A stretch of 64,000 nt of DNA, taken from assembly GCA_027625915.1 (NCBI GenBank), contig JANTQA010000012.1:15090501-15154500 (forward strand). Direction: 5' to 3'. Positions 1-12,084 of this stretch are shown here, piece by piece (positions within the stretch are counted from its first letter, which is position 1; each line of letters begins with the position of its first letter). The notes beneath the pieces are model-generated. The model saw only the letters and a program-made list of their open reading frames with translations, searched no databases and was not told the DNA's origin. A program made the translations under genes and the position numbers. Origin of the DNA: Anaeramoeba flamelloides (Eukaryota > Metamonada > Anaeramoebidae).

Positions 1-3000
1 TACCAAATAATTTTGGATTTTTTTTTATTACTTTTAAAAAAATATTGATTGAATAATAGATATTAATTAATAACCATAAATGTTTTTTGACATCATTTTG
101 ATTAATTTTGTAAACAATTTTATAATTTTTAATTAAATTATTAAAGAGTATAAAATTATTGTTCCCATTTCCATTATTCTTCATACACTCCTCATTATTC
201 TTCTTACCCGCCCCATTATTCTTTTTATCATTCTCATTATTCTTTTTATCATTCTCATTATTCTTATTCGTATTCTTCTTATGGGTTTTATTATTTTCCA
301 TACTAAGAGAATTCATTATAAATTGCCAAATGATACAAACGGGTATAGGGTAATTATCTATTAACCAAGGTTGAGGAAATTTAAATAAATTTTCTACCAA
401 CCAATTTTGTTTATTAATTAAAATTTTCTTTTTTATTTTATTCATCTTAAAATTGATTGCATTTGAAATATTTTTTATTTGAGAGTTTCTCTTTTTGAAT
501 ATTAGAATTTGCTTTTTTTTAATTCGATTATGAATATTTTGTTGAAATTGTTTTAATTTTTGATAGTTAATTAGTTGCTTTTTAAAAATTTTTTTTTTTT
601 CTTGGAAATGCTTTTTTGAATTATAGAGCTTACCGTTTATAAAATCAATTTTTTGATCAAAAGATCTTAATTCATTTTTTGTAATTGACAAATCTTGTAA
701 TTTCGTACTATTATGAAAATTTTTATTTTTCCTTTTTTGGATCTTTGTCATTAAATTAAATATTTTTTTTTGATTTTTCAATAGACATTCTTTATTATAA
801 GATTGTAATGTATTTGTGTTATCCAATGGATTATTTTGACAATCATTATTTAATTTTGAAAAGATATTAATATAATCATTTAATTTTCTTTTGATCTCAT
901 TTTTCTCTTTAATGTTTTGTTTAATTAATTGTAAATTCAATTGTTGTTCTTTTAATTTGCTTTTTTTGATCATAAAATAATGATTGTTAATTAATTGGAA
1001 TTTGGTGATTTTATTTTTCATTTTCATTAAATTTTGAGAATCTATTAAAATTTTGTATTTTTTTTTTAATATTATTGATTTATAATAACAGTAAGAATAA
1101 TTTAAATCGTTCATATATTGGGACAAACAATTATTTTTTTGCTTTTTAAATTGAGAAACCGCCTTTTTATTGAGTAGATGCTTTTTATTGATTAAATTTA
1201 ATTTCTCATTTCCAATTTTATTTTTTTCAACACTTAATTCTTTTTTCAAATCAGTTAACTTTTGTATCTTTAATCTAATATTATTTTTATTTTCAAGATT
1301 GTTGGCTAATTCTTGAGATAAATGGTGTAAAAATAGTTTTTTAGGATTCAATTTTGTCATAATTTTATTTTTTTCAAGATGATAATTATATACATTTTTC
1401 GAATAATTATTTATTACATTTTCAAATCGTTGAATTTTTAAATATTCTGTTTTGAATAAAAGAATTTTTCTTTTGTGTTCTAACGGTATGATTAATGTCC
1501 TTTTCGTTTCTTTTATTTCTTTCTTAATTTGATTCAAAATTTCCTTGTTTTTTAATTTTTGTTTTAATTTCTTTTGCATTATTTGGTTATTGTATTGCTC
1601 CTTTTCATTTGTTGTCATTTGGACTTCTTCATTATTAATTTTGTTATTGATTTCGTTTTTGATAAAAGTCTTAATTTCGTGATATTTTGACAATAATTGA
1701 GTTTTCGTTTCTTCTTTGACTTTTCTTTTTTGGATAAGATCATTTTTTAATTTAAATAATTGTTCTTCCTTTTCATTTATTGATCCCTTTTGTTGTAAAT
1801 CCTTTTTTTGATTTTGGGTTTTCAATAATTTTTCATTTTCCTTTCTCATTTGATTATGATACACCAGCTGCCGTTTTTTGAATTGAGTCAATATTATTTT
1901 TTTTTTCAAAATTAAGATCTGTTTTTTCAGAATTTGTTTTTTATTCTGTCCAACTAAACATGATTCTGCCATTTTTTCTAGTTTTTTCCCCTTTTGAATT
2001 GATTTTTTCCTAATTTTTCCAATCCGGTTTTTAATTGATTGATCATGAACTTTAATTAAATTTATTTGTTTTTTTTTTTGTCGAATTAAATTTTGTCTTT
2101 TGGCTTTAGTCTTTTGTAATCTTTGTTGATAGTGATTTATTATTTTCCCCTTAATTTCATTCTTTTCACTGATTAAATTATCAAAGTACATTTTTTTCGT
2201 CTTATATATTTGTGCCTTCTTTTCAAGTAACTGTCGCTTTTCCTTTTTTAAAAGAATTGTCAACTGCAAGGTTTCAATTTCTGCTTTCTGCAAATCTTTT
2301 TTCTTTTCATGTAAGTTGATCCATTCTTTTTTTTGATTTCCAAAAACTTTGTTAATCTTTTTTTTCATTTTTTTTCTTGTTTGATTGATTTCCATTAACT
2401 CTTGTCTAATTTCTAAAATTTTATTAATATAAATTTGACTTTCTTTAAATGCCACTTGATGTTTTGATTTTTTCTTTTTGATCAAGATTTTATTTTTTTC
2501 CTTAATCATCTTTTTTTGATTATTTAATTGTTTTAGAATTTTTGATTTTAATATTTGTTTTTTTTTTAAATTTTTATGTGTTAACATTTTTTTTTTCATT
2601 GACAATTTGACTTTGTTTTTAATAAATTGATTATATTCAGTATTTAACTTTTTTTTTTTTTTGATCAATTTTTTATATTTGGTTAAAATGAGTTTTTTAT
2701 TTTGTCTTAATTCAATCAAATTATTTTTTATTATGCTTAATTCATTAATTTTACTTTTATATTCTTGTATTATATTCTTTGTTTTGCTGTTGTCTGTGTT
2801 TTTGCCCCCCCCATATTTTTGAATTTGTTTTTGTAAATCGATTAATTGTTTATTTGTTACTTTTAATTTTTCCTGTTTTTTGAAAATCATTGCCTTTAAA
2901 TTGAATTCCTTTTCAGTTTTCTTTAATTCTAAGCTTTTATAAAGATCCTTTTTTAAATTTTCTTTGATTTTCAATTTTTTTTTTTTTTCTTGTTTTATTA

Positions 3001-6000
3001 ATTTTATTCCTTTTCTTTTTTCCTTTTTTTCATTTTTGAAATTAACTTTCTCATTTTGCTTATTTTGATAATCGAATTGTTGTATTTTGATTAATTTTAT
3101 TTTATTTTCTCTACATTCCTTTATTTTGCTTTTCATTTTTGAAAATTCCTCTATTTGGGTTTTTAACTCTTTTCTAATTCTTGTATAATTCTCTAAATTC
3201 TTATTAATTTCTTTTCTTATTATCTTCTTCTTGTTATGCTTTTTTTTAATTTCATTCATGGTTTTTGTTTTCTTATGTTTTTTCTTTTTCATTTCCCTTT
3301 TTTGCTCTACGGTATCCTTTAATTGTTTATTTAATAAAGTTAAACATTGTTTAGAAATCAACGCTTTTTGATTTTTTTTTTTTACAAGTTTTTTTTTTTT
3401 TTGTTTTGTTCACTTTTTCAAAATATATTTTTTTTTCCTTTTTAATTCAAAATTTAATTGTTCATCTTCAATGTTCTTTTTGATCGCTTTTTTTTTCTTT
3501 TTAGTTTCTGTTAATTTTGCTTGTTTTTTTTTTAATTTTTCTTGCTTTTTTTTGATATCTTTTTTTAATTGCTTGATTTGAAATTCTTTATATTTTTCTT
3601 TATTCTCTTTTTCTAGATCGCTGATTTTTTTGATTAATTCTTTTGTTTTCTTTTTCGTCTTTTTTTTCTGTTTTTTTTTTTCTTCGATTTCTCTTTCCAT
3701 TTCTTGGATTTGCTTGCCTGCTTTTTTTAATTCTTCTTGTTTTTCCATTTCTTCTTGAATTGCTTTCTTATTATTTTTGGATTCTTCAGTTAGTTTTAAA
3801 TTAATTTCTTTTAGATTTGGTATTGCTTGTTTTTTTTTCTCTTGAAGGGCTTCTTTGTCATTAATCAATTTTTTTAATAATCCCATTTTTTTATCCTTTA
3901 ATTCTTTTTTTAATGTAGATAATTTTTTTTTGAACTTTTCCTGTTTTTGATAATTTATATTATTATTTTTTATATTGACTTTTTCCTCTTCTTCTTCTTT
4001 TTTTTGTTGTTCTTCTTCTTTGTTTGTTTCCGGGTTTTCTTTTTTTAGTTTCTCCAATTCTTTGATTTTTGATTGTTGTAATGATTTTAATTCGTAAAGT
4101 GTTTTCATTTTTTTTTCTATTAATTTTTGATTCTCCTTATCACATGTTTTATATAAATTTATTTTTTTTCTTAATTCATGAACTTGTTTTTCTTTTTCCT
4201 GCTTTTTTGTTCTGCATTTTTTTAAATCTATTTTCAGTTTATTAATTTCTTCCTTTTCCTGTTTTTCTTGTTCCATATTTTTTTCTTTCTTCTCCTGGAT
4301 TATCTTTAATTTCTTTCTTTTTTTTCTTTGCTTTTCCTTCATTTTTTTAATTGCCTCATGTCTTTTTATTTGTTCGAGATCTTTGGAATTTTTTAATTTT
4401 GCTAATAAATTTCTTTTGATCTTGGTTTTTTTTTTTTTTAAGGAATGTAATTTTCTTTTGGGCTCTTGTGGATTCTTTTTTTCTTGCGTTTCCTCTTTTT
4501 GATAGATCTCTTCCTTTGTTTTTAAAATTAAAAGTAGTTGCTGTGTTAATTCTCTTAATAATTCCCGTTTTTGTTCCAATTGTTTCTCAATTTTCTTTTT
4601 TTTTTTTAGATCTTTCTTATCTAAATTTTCACATTCTTTTGATTTTTCTTTCTTTTTTTTTTCTCTTCTCTCTTCTGATTCTGGTTTTTTCTTTTCTTCT
4701 TTTATGGTGTTATTACGTGAAATACTAATGTTTGGTGTATAATTCTCCCATCCTTCCCATTCATCTGCATCATCACTAAATTCTTCAGATCTATCAGAAA
4801 TATTATGTTTTTCGTTTTCTTCTTCTTTGATTTCTTTCTCTTTTTTTTTTCCTTTTTCTTCAACATTTCCTTTTTTCGTTTCTTTTTTCTTTTCCTTTTC
4901 TTTTTCTTTTCCTTTTTCTTTTTCTTTTTCTTTTCTCTTTTCCTTTTCTTTTTTTTCTTTTTCTTTTCCTTTTCCTTTTTCTTTTCCTTTTCCCTCTTTT
5001 TCTTTTCCTTTTCCTTTTTCTTTTCCTTTTCCTTTTCCTTTTTCTTTTCCTTTTCCTTTTCCTTTTCCTTTTTCTTTTCCTTTTCCTTTTCCTTTTCCTT
5101 TTTCTTTTTCTTTTCCTTTTCCTTTTTCTTTTTCTTTTCCTTTTTCTTTTCCTTTTCCTTTTTCTTTTTCTTTTTCTTTACTTTTAATAATTCCTTTTCC
5201 TTTTCCTTTTCCTTTTTCTTTTCCTTCTTCTTTTCCTTTTCCCTCTTTTCCTTTTCCTTTTCCTTTTCCTTTCCCCTCTTGTCCCTCTTCTTTTTCTTTA
5301 CCTTTTCCTTTTCCTTTTTCTTTTTCTTTTTCTTTTCCTTTTCCTTTTCCCTCTTTACCTTTTCCTTTTCCCTCTTTTCCTTTTTCTTTTCCTTTTTCTT
5401 TTCTTTTTCCTTTCCCTTTTCCTTTTTCTTTTTTTTTTCCTTTTCCTTTTCCCTCTTTTCCTTTTCTTTTTTCTTTTTCTTTTTCTTTTTCTTTCCCTTT
5501 TCCCTCTTTTCCCTTTTCTTTTTCTTTTCCTTTTTCTTTTCCTTTTCCTTTCCCTTTTCCTTTTTCTTTTTTTTTATCTTTCTCGTTTTCTTTTTTAGAA
5601 TGTTTATCATAAATAGATATTGTTTGTTGGACAGTCGAATTTTCGAGTAACGGTTGTAAATCCTTCTTATCTTCAATTTCGCTGATGTGAACAAAAAATA
5701 ATATTTGTGGTATTAACGTGTTTTGTAGCTTTTTGTTAATTTTCTTTTGTGCTTTGGTAAATTCAAAAGTTGATTGGCTTGATGCTGGTTCAGAATATTC
5801 AGCAAACATTGAAAGATCGATTTTTGCAAAACCTGATTTCATTGTTTTTGGTTTTCTTTTTCTTTTTTTATTAACATTTGGATCGATCTTTGGTGTTGTT
5901 TTTAAAGACAAATGCATAAATTTGGGTGGGTAAATGGCGTTTTTTCCTCTTGTGTATTTGCATTCTATTGAAGACAATTCTTGTAACGTTGCTACATTGT

Positions 6001-6160
6001 TATTTATTTCAACTTGTTTACTTGTTTGTGTTTTTTTATCAATCCTAATCTTGACAGAAATTAATTGATCATTAAAATTAATGTTACTTACACACACTAA
6101 AAGAACTCTAATTAAACAATTATTTGATTTTTTAGTTCCTGTTTTCCCTTTCTTACTCAT
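1..6160 (-). CDS. Giant NT-C2 / coiled-coil protein (3' end beyond window), possible DIL-like C-terminal region
   Basis: The first part (6160 to 3410) opens with about 150 residues that fit the N-terminal C2 (NT-C2, EEIG1/EHBP1-type) fold: strands around LISVKIRID, then KFMHLSLK, then GFAKIDLSMFAEYSEP and ILFFVHISEIED. A Lys/Gly/Glu-only stretch of about 250 residues follows, then Lys/Glu/Gln coiled coil. After an in-frame TGA at 3412-3410 the same frame stays open to base 1, giving over 1,000 more coiled-coil codons. A 117-nt GT-AG intron, 3413 to 3297, would remove the TGA and keep frame, so I read this as one gene. Near the left edge, WLVENLFKFPQPWLIDNYP and HLWLLINIYYSINIF resemble a dilute (DIL) domain, weakly. 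NT-C2 proteins usually link membranes to actin or motor systems. I chose the ATG at 6160 (MSKKGKTG); an upstream in-frame ATG at 6199 adds only 13 residues. The end lies outside the window. Confidence 0.72.
4840..5590. repeat. Near-pure polypyrimidine/polypurine tract (KGKE-coding)
   Basis: The plus strand is almost only C and T for about 750 bases, built from CTTTTC and CTTTTT units; the few purines fall mainly near 5178-5200. On the minus strand it is the in-frame Lys/Gly/Glu repeat of the NT-C2 gene. Both alternative frames and the antisense strand are open, which explains the long Phe/Ser/Pro-rich and KEKKK-rich shadow frames here. Mirror-symmetric tracts of this kind can form triplex (H-DNA). 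Confidence 0.9.
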
Positions 6161-7011
6161 AATTGTAAAAACAATTATGCTTTTGGAAAAGGAGTACAAC
6201 TTTTAAAAAAAATGATTTTTTGAAATTTAAATTTTAAAAACCTTTTATTGAAATCCAAATTGAAATTTATTTCCTCAAAGTTTTGGTAAAAGAGAAATGA
6301 ACTCAAATGGAAAGAAATTCAAGTTTTTTTATTTTGTTTTGCTGAAAGGTATAAAAATTGAAAAAATCTATTGTTACTTCGAGGCTACAATTCTAGATCC
6401 CAAAATAAACCTCCTATTTAAAATCACTACTTGATAGTCAAAGTAGCAAAACAAATAACAAAAAGGATTCCCTCAAAGAAAATGCAACTAATAATTGCAA
6501 TATGTTGGAATGAACCAAGTCAAGATAAAACAAGAAAATAAAATTTTAGCATTTTATTCATTTGGGGGAATTCGAAAAAATTCTTCAGAACAAAATAAAT
6601 CAAATAGATTTTAATTGAAAAACCAACATAAAAGAACTCCTTTTCTAAAGATTTTTTTGAGTGGGCTTTTTTCAATCATTTGGTAACAAGAAAAACCAAA
6701 AATAAAAATTAGAGGGATGATTGGTAGTAAAACAAATAACAGAAAACCAAATTAAACCAAAATTTAAGGAGGTTCAATTTTTACCAAACCTTGTATTTTA
6801 GTTCTAAACATTCGAAAAATTGAATAGTTTTCAATTTTTGGTTGCATTATTTTTCAATTCACACTAATTAGACACAAGATTTTAAGTACAGTTATTAATC
6901 AAGTTTTGGGATTATAACAAATAGACGTCTTATTGATAAGTGAAAAATGAGTCGAATTTTTGCTGTTTTCCATTTTATGACCATTTTACCTTTAAAATGG
7001 AGCTTACAATA
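6161..7011. other. Spacer upstream of the NT-C2 gene
   Basis: AT-rich sequence without a supportable exon. It should contain the promoter of the minus-strand NT-C2 gene, but I cannot point to a defined element. The short open frame beginning near 6940 runs into the arm of the neighbouring foldback element and is not a gene. Confidence 0.5.
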
Positions 7012-7966
7012 AAACTCTCTTTTAGTAATTTCAAAATATACAGCCATCAAAATAATGGGTATACAATAATTATAATCTATGTTTCAAAATATAAGCGTAA
7101 CTTTTTTTTTTCTTGTAACAATGCAACATCCAATCGACTACCAAATAGTATACCTAATTTCAAATCAATTTTGAAAGTAAATCCCTTGATATTTCAACAA
7201 AAATTTAAATTATGAATGCGATTTGTTGAAAATTTTCCGGAATATTCCCATTTTTAAGAAATTTTATATTTTTATGATTAATAAAAATATCAACAAAAAA
7301 ACACACTTTTTATTGTAATACACCAGATAAAACTTTTCATACATCTTTATTTTGTCAACAGTAATGGTAAAATATTGTTAAATTAAAGGTTCTCTTCACT
7401 AAAAATCGCTTTTACTTCAGACTCAAGAAACTTCTTGTAACGAAAAGTACCTTTTGAAATTGCACAACTATTGTCAAAATAAGAATGCAGAAAAGTTTAA
7501 TCCTATATTTCAAAATTAAAAAGTTCATTTCTTGTTATCGAAGACCTATACATCAACCTATCAAGGAAACCAACAATAAACCCTAAGTAAAAATGTCCTG
7601 GTTTCTCAAAATTCTATTATTTAAAAAGAAATTCTAAAATTAAAACATGCAATTTGAAAATTTATCTCAAAAAAAAGTCAATTTGTGATGATATTTTTAT
7701 TAATCATAAAAATATAAAATTTCAAAAAACTGAGAATATTACGAAAAATTTTCAACAAATTGCATTCATAATTTAAATTTTTGTTGAAAAATCAAGGGAT
7801 TTATCCTCAAATTTGATTTGAACTAGGGTATACTATTGATCAGCGAATAGTATTTTTCATTGGAACAATATGAAAAAAAAGGCATATATAATATTTTGAA
7901 ACATAGATTATAGTGTTTGTGTACTGATTATTTTGATCACCGTACTTGGGGTTTTAAAGAGATTTT
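7012..7966. mobile_element. Long foldback element (inverted arms of about 290 bp)
   Basis: The left arm (about 7012-7300) and right arm (about 7683-7966) are inverted copies. Shared landmarks include ATAATCTATGTTTCAAAATAT, the stretch around AAATTTAAATTATGAATGC, and TTTATGATTAATAAAAATATC at the inner edge. The arms have diverged by many substitutions. The middle, about 380 bp, has no coding signal. This suits a non-autonomous element with long terminal inverted repeats; the superfamily is not evident. A related piece lies at 12085-12370. Confidence 0.75.
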
Positions 7967-8209
7967 TTTTTTGTTTTTTTTCTTTTTTTTTGCATTTATA
8001 ATAAGAAACAAATAATATTTATTTTCATTAAGAATCAATTCAACTTTTTTTTATTAATTAAATTTTAAGGCACTTAGTTCCTTTGAAACTTTTTACTGTT
8101 TTTGGGATCTTTTATAATTGATATCAGGTGAATTTTTTTTATTGTTATTTGAATTTTTTAAAAGTATTTCCAAAAATAAAAAAATTAAAAAGATCTCAAT
8201 AAAAAAAAT

Positions 8210-8700
8210 ATTTCACAAGATTCCCAATCAAAAATTAATAAATTAAAAAAAAAAATAAAAAATAATTTCAAGTTAACTTATTGATAAAAAACTCAAATAA
8301 AAAATAAATCGAAAATAATAATCTATTTCAAAAAATTGAAAAGTTGAAAAAAAAAAATAATCTTTTCTTGATCTATATTTCCAAATACTAAAATGTCTTC
8401 AATTTGTAACAAAATGTCTTCTTTAAGTAAAAAATTATTTTATTCCAATTAATCCTTTTTGTGTTTTTTTTTTTTTAACTATTCTTATTTACATAGTCAG
8501 TTTTCGATTTAGATTCTTGAAAAGAGGAAAAAAAAAAATTTCCAAAAATGATAAAAACGAAAAAAAAAAAAAGATCTTCAAGATCATAAAAAACGACCAA
8601 GAAATTCACTTCAAAACTAACACTAGCGTATTTAAAAATCATAATTCATACCAACTTAATTTGCAAATTGATTCGAGTTCTCTGATTTTTTTTTCAAAAT
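8210..8700 (+). repeat. Diverged copy of dispersed repeat R1
   Basis: Order and wording match better copies at 12.6-13.5 kb: an A-rich part with CTTCAATTTGTAACAAAATG, then GATCTTCAAGATC followed by an ACC..AACACTAGCGTATT stretch, then a GATTCGAG motif. The match is loose and is recognised mainly by the order of landmarks. The short Lys-rich reading frame inside it is not a gene. Confidence 0.45.
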
Positions 8701-9161
8701 AATACTGTTTTTTAGCTGATTGTTTGAGATCTAACAAATACAACCTAATGAAATTATTTCAATCTAATTCTTTTAATTTTGTATAAAATTTTGAATAGTT
8801 GTTTAATTCCGATAAATAGATTCATAAATAGAGAATGGTTTATATAATGTTAACCCACTCATGTGATATACCACAAATAACAAATTTATAAAAGAAATAT
8901 TTATACAATATTTTATTTTTATGCAAAATTATCTATTGCTTGTTAAAAAAAGTTGATTTCATCAATACAGAAAAAAAAAAAAACAAATTTTCCGATCTCT
9001 CAATATAACCTTCTTGATGAAAAGAAAGAATAAAACAATTAACATCAAATTAAATAAACAAATTTATTTTAAAAGATTTTTTTGATCTTCTGATAAAAAA
9101 ATTATTACAAAATATTGGAAAAAGTAAATTAAAAATAATTAGTATTGTTATTATTCATAAT

Positions 9162-10688
9162 TTAAAAATATTCTGATCCATTTATACAAGGGATTTGGTC
9201 TACCAATTTTAAAACATCCCCCCAGTGTTCTGCCATTTGGTCGTGGTATAATATTTTATTATCAACAAAGCTGTTAAAAGTTTCCTTAAATTCAAAAGTT
9301 CTAAGAAAATGTAAACTTTCAAGTTCCGTTACTGTTATTTTAGAAATGATATTGCCCTTTAGTTTTTCATTTTCAATTCTGTTTTTATATTGCTTAATAT
9401 TGTCGATTTGATTTGAATTTGAATTAGTCTTTTCAAAATTTTCGATTTTCACTGTTTTCGATTTCACAGATTCTTCAGTTGACTGGTTGTTTTTTATTAA
9501 TTTTAATTGGTTTTTATTCAATTTAACAAAGTCCTTAAATATTTCTGACTGCTCATAATTTTCTCTAATTACTAATTCGTGTAGCAATTTGCCCATTGAT
9601 TCAAAATGCGAACCTAGGCCAATAATTGCCTCTTCAACCTTTTTTGAAGGTTGGCATACCTCTCTCCAGCCGATCCCATTTCCGCGATTGAAGGCTAATG
9701 CAACCAATTGCTTCCCCAAGGTTTGTATAATCTCAGAGTGTTCAAGGTATTCCATGTCAATGACAACACTCAGCGAAGTGACAGTTTTTGAATACTTATT
9801 TAATGTTGAAGTTGTGTTTTTAAAATGTTTATATTCATTTTTGGAATTAATTAAATTATTGCTTTTTGGGAAGTTGACAGATTGATAAAATGGCGCATAT
9901 TCCCGATTTTCCCTTTCGATTTCTCTTTTGCAAGGCTTCCAATTGCCCTTTAATGGGTTGTTCAAAAAATGAATAACAATGCTGGAATTTCTTAAAATTG
10001 GATGCGCAATAACCCTATTGACAAATTTTTCTAACCCCCATAATCTTTTTAAAATAAATTCTTCTCGAAACCTTTTTAATACCTCCTTTTTGGGCAAATG
10101 TGGGATTAGTAATGATTCGTATCGTTCACATAGCCGATTACGAAACCATACAAAATGCTTGAATCTTCTTCTCACAATTACATTTCGATGCGAAACCGCA
10201 TATGTTGTAAATTTTTTTGTACTCTTAAATTTGCTTTCTTTTTTGGGATCATCAATTATAACTAAAAATGGTACACTGTTTTCTTTCCAAAGGTAATTGT
10301 TCTGTGAAATAAATACAAAAATTGTGAAATAGAAATTATTTTTTTTTTTTTTTTGAAATATAAAAAAAATGTAATTGAATAATAAATTGTGAAATAGTTT
10401 TGAGTAAAAGTTTTTGACTTGCTTGAAAGAATTCAAGAAATAAATGTTATATTGATTTCATATTCAAATATATTTTGTAAGGAATCCTATAGAAATCTAT
10501 TTTACTGTTTGGTTTTTAATGTCTTTTCATTTACTTTCGAAATAATAATTCATTTTTTGAAAATTTTATACTGTTAAATTTCAATATAAAAAATTTTTAA
10601 TTTTATATCACAAATTCAATAAAATAAGAAGCGAAAATTCAATAAATAAAAATATTCGTTTTTTTTTGTGTTAGAATCTTACCCGCAT
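9162..10688 (-). CDS. Sorting nexin, PX-BAR type
   Basis: The main exon runs from 10301 to the TAA at 9162 (379 residues). Residues about 8-115 form a PX domain: FLVIIDDP, the phosphoinositide pocket RRRFKHFVWFRNRL, IPHLPKKE, and the closing helices ending HPILRNSSIVIHFLNNP. About 230 residues of helical sequence follow. Its end, LRTFEFKETFNSFVDNKI then MAEHWGDVL, matches the last helix of SNX-BAR proteins. Such proteins bind PI3P on endosomes and bend membrane in retromer-type recycling. The exon has a clear acceptor (TTTATTTCACAG) at 10302. Upstream, ATGCGG followed by GTAAGATTC (10688-10683) offers a two-codon first exon in the right phase, giving 381 residues with a 381-nt intron. That start is my inference; the PX-BAR core is secure. 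Confidence 0.85.
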
Positions 10689-10744
10689 TCTCTAATCTTG
10701 GCTACATTATAGCTCGGATTAAAAAAATCTAAATAAATTTAGTG

Positions 10745-11030
10745 TTTCAGGAAGTGCCGTCAAGTGCCTAGGTTTTATTGAGGTTTTATGTTTTATTTGT
10801 TCAGTGCTCTAGGTTTTTTTGAGGTTTTTTTGAGGTTTTCTATTTTATTTGTGAAGTGTTCTAGGTTTTCTAAATAAATAGAAAACCTCAAAAAAACCTC
10901 AAACACTTCACAAATAAATAGAAAACTGAAAAAAACCTAACGAAAATCAATAAATTTTCCAAATAAAATAGAAAACCTCAAAAAAAACCTAGAACACTTC
11001 ACAAATAAACAGAAAACTCAAGAAAACCTA
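10745..11030. repeat. Cluster of inverted AGGTTTT/AAAACCT repeats
   Basis: AGGTTTTTTTGAGGTTTTCTA and similar units lie to the left and their reverse complements (TAGAAAACCTCAAAAAAACC) to the right, with the spacer motif TTATTTGTGAAGTG / CACTTCACAAATAAA repeated several times. The block could fold into one or more large hairpins. No coding content. Confidence 0.7.
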
Positions 11031-11084
11031 ACCACTGTTTTTTTTTTAAATTTTTGAAATTTTCTTTTAATTTCTAAAAGCAAA

Positions 11085-11180
11085 AAAAACTTAACGACGG
11101 TTTTCCAGAATCCAAAAGAATTGAGAAAAATCTATTAATTTTACTCCATTCTTTTAAATTCTGGAAAAGCTAACGGCAAA
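11085..11180. repeat. Imperfect inverted repeat
   Basis: CGGTTTTCCAGAATCCAAAAGAATT at the left pairs with CATTCTTTTAAATTCTGGAAAAG at the right around a short AT-rich loop. It sits directly after the AGGTTTT cluster and may belong to the same decayed element. Confidence 0.55.
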
Positions 11181-11218
11181 CGGGAGGTAATTTTGTTGAA
11201 TTACCTTTCTTCAATAAT

Positions 11219-11222
<4 letters not shown>

Positions 11223-11255
<33 letters not shown>
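11223..11255. repeat. (AT)n microsatellite
   Basis: Uninterrupted alternating A and T for about 33 bases, immediately before a dispersed short element. Confidence 0.9.
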
Positions 11256-11256
<1 letters not shown>

Positions 11257-11261
11257 GTTTT

Positions 11262-11370
11262 ATTATTATTATTATGACTAAAAAGTATAAATTACACTCT
11301 AGATGCACTTTTACTTAAATCCCCTCAAAGGGATTTAAGTGTAAAATCATAGATTCCACGATTATTCATA
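11262..11370 (+). repeat. Short dispersed element H, copy 1
   Basis: About 90 bases beginning with a TTATTATTATTATGA lead-in, then GTATAAATTACACTCTAG, then a stem-loop ACTTAAATCCC / GGGATTTAAGTG, then AAAATCATAGATT. Two further copies occur at 55.8 kb and, inverted, at 60.8 kb. All three keep the lead-in, the TAAATTACACTCTA block and the stem. Confidence 0.8.
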
Positions 11371-12084
11371 AATAAGGAAAGAAATACCCAAATTATCTTT
11401 ATGGTTTAAAAAATTGAAAAACAAATTGGAAAATTGAAATTGAAAAAAAAAAATTCGAAAGAAATTTAAAAATAGTTTATAAGGGGTAATTGGTAAAAAA
11501 TGAAAAAAAAAACAATGCTATCATTTAATTAAGAACACTCAAAATCACAAACATGATACTTTGGACTAATTTTGTTTAGTTTGATAATTGATCATGAATG
11601 TTCACTTGGGACAGTTGATTGTTTGTTGTAATCTCTTTTTTCTTTTTGATCTAGTTTTTTTTTAAACCTTGGTATTGTTTGCATTTACTTTTTCTTTTTT
11701 ATTTTCAAGTTACCCATACTTTTATGTTCCAGTATTCAAGTATTAGCACATAATAACTTGGCCCCTTTCCCCTGTAACTCTTCTTCTCAATAAAAATAAA
11801 ATTCAGCAAGGGAAAAAATGGGAAAAAAATAAAATTACACGTTAATAACCATAAATGAAAGACCAAGAGTAATGAATTGAATTGATTTCAATTCAAAATA
11901 ATTATTATGTAATCTTTAAAGTCAACACTAGGTTTATTTAGTTGTGTTTTTATTGTGTTAAAAAACTGATTTTTTTTTTTTTTTTTTACAAACAACTACT
12001 GTTATCAAAATAGCCTGTTAAGACTTTGGTAGTCCAGCCATGCAAATAAAAAGGCGTGTTTCCTTCTTCATCACGAATTACACG

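Noticed and set aside
4702-5694. Long open frames overlapping the Lys/Glu tract, both antisense (Phe/Ser/Pro-rich) and in another sense frame
   Set aside because: They exist only because the tract is almost pure purine on one strand, so stop codons are rare in several frames. The NT-C2 frame explains it.
10745-11030. Possible CRISPR-like array of repeated units
   Set aside because: The units are inverted and unevenly spaced in a eukaryotic spacer; there are no regular spacers or associated genes.
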